Below are positions 62,349-64,000 of a stretch of 64,000 nucleotides of DNA, in pieces. The notes below the pieces were generated by a model, which was given only the letters and a program-made list of their open reading frames with translations, ran no database searches and was not told the DNA's origin. Numbering within the stretch: the first letter of the stretch is position 1; each line of letters begins with the position of its first letter. Location of the stretch: positions 1,012,501 to 1,076,500 of the forward strand of contig NZ_CP012074.1 of assembly GCF_001262015.1 (NCBI RefSeq). Direction: 5' to 3'. The DNA comes from Prevotella fusca JCM 17724. Its GTDB lineage: Bacteria > Bacteroidota > Bacteroidia > Bacteroidales > Bacteroidaceae. The position numbers and the translations under genes are program-made.

Positions 62349-62681
62349 ATGAGAAAATCTATCATCCTAATCATCGCACTGGCAGCAAGTTTGAATATGA
62401 GTGCACAAACAGAAGAAAAGCAAGATAGCCTGAACATTCCTGTATATCTTGTAGATGGTGTTGAGGTTCAGAGTATCAATGATATTGACCAGAAGGACAT
62501 CATCAGTGTAGATGTAATCAAGAACAGTGACCTCACAAGGCTGTTCTATCCACGTACCGGTGGTATCGTCAGAATTACAACCAAATCAAAGAAGTACTTG
62601 AAGCCTATCGTTCAAAAACATCAGGAAGAGACGAAGAAGGCGAAGGACAACAAGAAGTCTGGACAGATTTACATAAGATAA
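62349..62681 (+). CDS. Small secreted plug-domain-like protein
   Basis: The 110-residue protein has a signal peptide (MRKSIILIIALAASLNMSAQ). It is followed by PVYLVDGVEVQSINDIDQKDIISVDVIKNSDLTRLFYPRTGGIVRITTK, which closely follows the plug-domain segment of SusC-type receptors (...YVIDGVP...I..IEVLKD...YG.RG..GVI.ITTK). It ends in a Lys-rich tail. There is no barrel. It might be a degenerate receptor piece or a free periplasmic protein that uses the plug fold. A TATCTTTG -7-like box lies upstream near 62311. Confidence 0.7.
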   Translation: MRKSIILIIALAASLNMSAQTEEKQDSLNIPVYLVDGVEVQSINDIDQKDIISVDVIKNSDLTRLFYPRTGGIVRITTKSKKYLKPIVQKHQEETKKAKDNKKSGQIYIR

Positions 62682-62779
62682 AGGTCATCACAACCATCTT
62701 TAATGACATCCAATAGTAGTTGTAAAAACCACATTTTACAACTATTGGAATTGCTTCTTATACATCAAAAAGCCTGTAG

Positions 62780-62876
62780 TTCCGAATTATTTTCACGAAT
62801 AAAAGAATTTATTTTCATGAAAAGAAATATTTATTTTCATGAAAAGAAATATTTATTTTCATGAAAATAATTTGAA
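62780..62876. repeat. 22-bp phased palindrome array, copy 3 (4 units)
   Basis: Centres TCACGA (62793) and TCATGA (62815, 62837, 62859) are exactly 22 bases apart; the last two full units are identical. The array opens TCCGAATTATTTTCACGAA, as the one at 1951 does. Confidence 0.9.
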
Positions 62877-62995
62877 AAGAACTGCTTTCAATCTCTTCTA
62901 TCATCCTCAAGCAGGTTGCATTACAAGTATGAGAACGCTGTACAATACGTATATTCGTATTCCCCAGCAACCTGTCAAAGGACATAAAAGACTGT

Positions 62996-63044
62996 GGGCT
63001 GCATCAATAAGATTGCCACTGACAACCTTATTGATGCAGCCCAC
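62996..63044 (-). terminator. Terminator after 5'-nucleotidase
   Basis: GGGCTGCATCAATAAG pairs with CTTATTGATGCAGCCC, 34 bases past the minus-strand stop codon; usable in both directions. Confidence 0.8.
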
Positions 63045-63077
63045 ATTAATTCTATATTGGTCTGTCGAACGAAAGAC

Positions 63078-63917
63078 TTACTTTTTCTTCTTTAAATCAA
63101 GCACCAACTTACCTACGAAAATGGCATGCTTGCCGTTCTGGTCATTACCAATCATCTTGCCGTCAAGGTTTTTCACATACTCAAGTTTATTGAAGTAGGT
63201 GTGTGAATGACCGCCAAGAATAAGGTCAAGACCACGCGTGCCTGCCATAACTTCCTCATCGCTGACCCCTTCTATATTCCATCCAAGGTGAGAGATACAA
63301 ATTATAAGGTCACACTTCTTTGCTTTCAGCTCGTTGATAACCTTCTGCGCACAAGCTACAGGGTCGTTATAAACAATAGGACCGTAGTTCTTCTTCACAA
63401 CCAGACCGTCCAACTTTGGACCAAGCCCGAAGACACCGATTTTCAGTCCGTTGCGTTTCAAGATGATGTAGGGTTTAACCAGTTTCTCCAATTCTGTACC
63501 CTTGAAGTCATAATTGGCACAGACAATTGGGAAGTTAGCCTTCTTGAAAAGGCGTACCATATTGTCCAGGCCGAAGTCGAACTCATGATTACCAATCGTA
63601 ACAGCATCATAGTGCATCTGATTCATCAGTCCCACCTCGACATCACCCTTGAACATTGTATAATAAGGTGAGCCCTGCGAGAAGTCGCCACTATCAAAGA
63701 GCAGCAGGTCAGGTTGCTTTGCACGCTCTTCCTTGAGCATGGCAATTCGACGCACAAAACCACCACGACCAGCCTTCATCGTATCGGCAAGGTTAGGATT
63801 GAGCGGATAAATCTGACTATGCGTATCATTGGTATGAAGGATTGTCAGCTGCTTATTCTGTCCGAAAGCGACTACTGCCAAGAGACAGAAAGTAATCAAT
63901 AATATATTTCTTTTCAT
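63078..63917 (-). CDS. Metallophosphatase / 5'-nucleotidase catalytic domain
   Basis: The 279-residue protein has a signal peptide (MKRNILLITFCLLAVVAFGQ) and the calcineurin-type metal motifs TILHTNDTHSQI, LLFDSGDFSQGSPYY, TIGNHEFDFG and LILGGHSHTYF. This is the N-terminal catalytic domain of UshA-like 5'-nucleotidases. The C-terminal nucleotide-binding domain is not in this protein and is probably encoded by the gene upstream (63938 onwards). Likely periplasmic release of phosphate from nucleotides. Confidence 0.9.
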   Translation of the reverse strand: MKRNILLITFCLLAVVAFGQNKQLTILHTNDTHSQIYPLNPNLADTMKAGRGGFVRRIAMLKEERAKQPDLLLFDSGDFSQGSPYYTMFKGDVEVGLMNQMHYDAVTIGNHEFDFGLDNMVRLFKKANFPIVCANYDFKGTELEKLVKPYIILKRNGLKIGVFGLGPKLDGLVVKKNYGPIVYNDPVACAQKVINELKAKKCDLIICISHLGWNIEGVSDEEVMAGTRGLDLILGGHSHTYFNKLEYVKNLDGKMIGNDQNGKHAIFVGKLVLDLKKKK

Positions 63918-63937
63918 TTTTCTAAGTCGTTAAATGT

Positions 63938-64000
63938 TTATTCCACACGGATACGTCCCTCTTTATGTGCATTGACTATCTTGCCTTGAGCCGTCTGTTC
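63938..64000 (-). CDS. C-terminal end of upstream gene, partial
   Basis: The frame is open from the right edge; the last 20 residues read EQTAQGKIVNAHKEGRIRVE then a stop, 20 bases before the metallophosphatase start. Bacteroidetes often place a 5'-nucleotidase C-terminal-domain gene directly before the metallophosphatase gene, which is the likely identity, but 20 residues cannot prove it. Confidence 0.5.
   Translation of the reverse strand, partial: EQTAQGKIVNAHKEGRIRVE

Larger units (their letters stand above)
62682..63077. other. Convergent region plug-like gene / 5'-nucleotidase
   Basis: It holds the 22-bp array and a shared terminator. A 119-codon frame that begins within the array at 62839 has no features and is not called. 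Confidence 0.6.

Noticed and set aside
62780..62876. CRISPR-like appearance of the 22-bp arrays
   Set aside because: Units are contiguous AT-rich palindromes with no unique spacers and no cas genes nearby.
63207..63671. 154-codon plus-strand ORF opposite the 5'-nucleotidase
   Set aside because: Antisense shadow of a strongly conserved enzyme; no features of its own.

Overview
The window looks like a Prevotella-type chromosome (Bacteroidales). Many genes sit behind the Bacteroidetes promoter form TTTG-N19/20-TAnnTTTG rather than a Shine-Dalgarno-led context. The gene content fits: gldH and porT (gliding/type IX secretion), RicT next to gldH, a short RibBA, CarboxypepD_reg/TonB receptors, and an exbB-exbD-exbD-tonB-pstS-TPR operon.

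Layout. 1-1343 holds the 3' part of a DsbD-like reductase. 2220-4529 is a TonB-family outer-membrane barrel. 4922-6626 is the phosphatidylethanolamine operon psd-pssA-DUF4834, divergent from dnaE and trxA (6758-10868). 11369-15237 carries a coiled-coil lipoprotein, rsmI, tdk and an AI-2E-type permease. 15616-18411 has manA and a secreted GH5 mannanase-like enzyme. 18632-22141 has a MetF C-terminal fragment, holB, ricT and gldH. 22767-29778 is the cell-shape operon: stand-alone IMP cyclohydrolase, mreB, mreC, mreD, mrdA (PBP2) and rodA. 30073-34173 has a lipoprotein, mutY, an AmpG-like permease and a ferritin-like gene with a doubtful N-terminus. 34741-40459 is the TonB energy-transduction operon. 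40687-46105 has aspC, ribBA and an LptF/G-family permease.

From about 47380 to 60269 lies a mobilizable integrative element of about 12.9 kb. It has two tandem tyrosine recombinases, a small overlapping ORF, a cargo cassette (radical SAM, metallo-beta-lactamase-fold hydrolase and cupin, with a divergent AraC regulator), two excisionase-like HTH proteins, a VapE-type ATPase, a TOPRIM primase, a DUF3408 protein, an oriT-like hairpin region, MobC and a relaxase. A 12-bp direct repeat (TAGCCGTTAGTT) at both edges is the best candidate for the att core. Beyond it come tRNA-Met, a 2[4Fe-4S] ferredoxin, PorT, a small secreted plug-like protein and a 5'-nucleotidase pair cut by the window edge.

The most unusual content is intergenic. 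Three arrays of TTTTCATGAAAA-type palindromes are phased at exactly 22 bp. Two dispersed palindromic families (built on AGGTGCTTA and on CACCATTGGTG) each occur four times. A 67-bp tandem repeat looks like a multiplied promoter cassette, and a decayed relative sits on the mobile element. A perfect 17-bp inverted repeat encloses a promoter-like core. Coding genes are mostly standard; the repeats and the element's cargo are the parts worth following up. No database searches were run; family calls come from reading the proteins.
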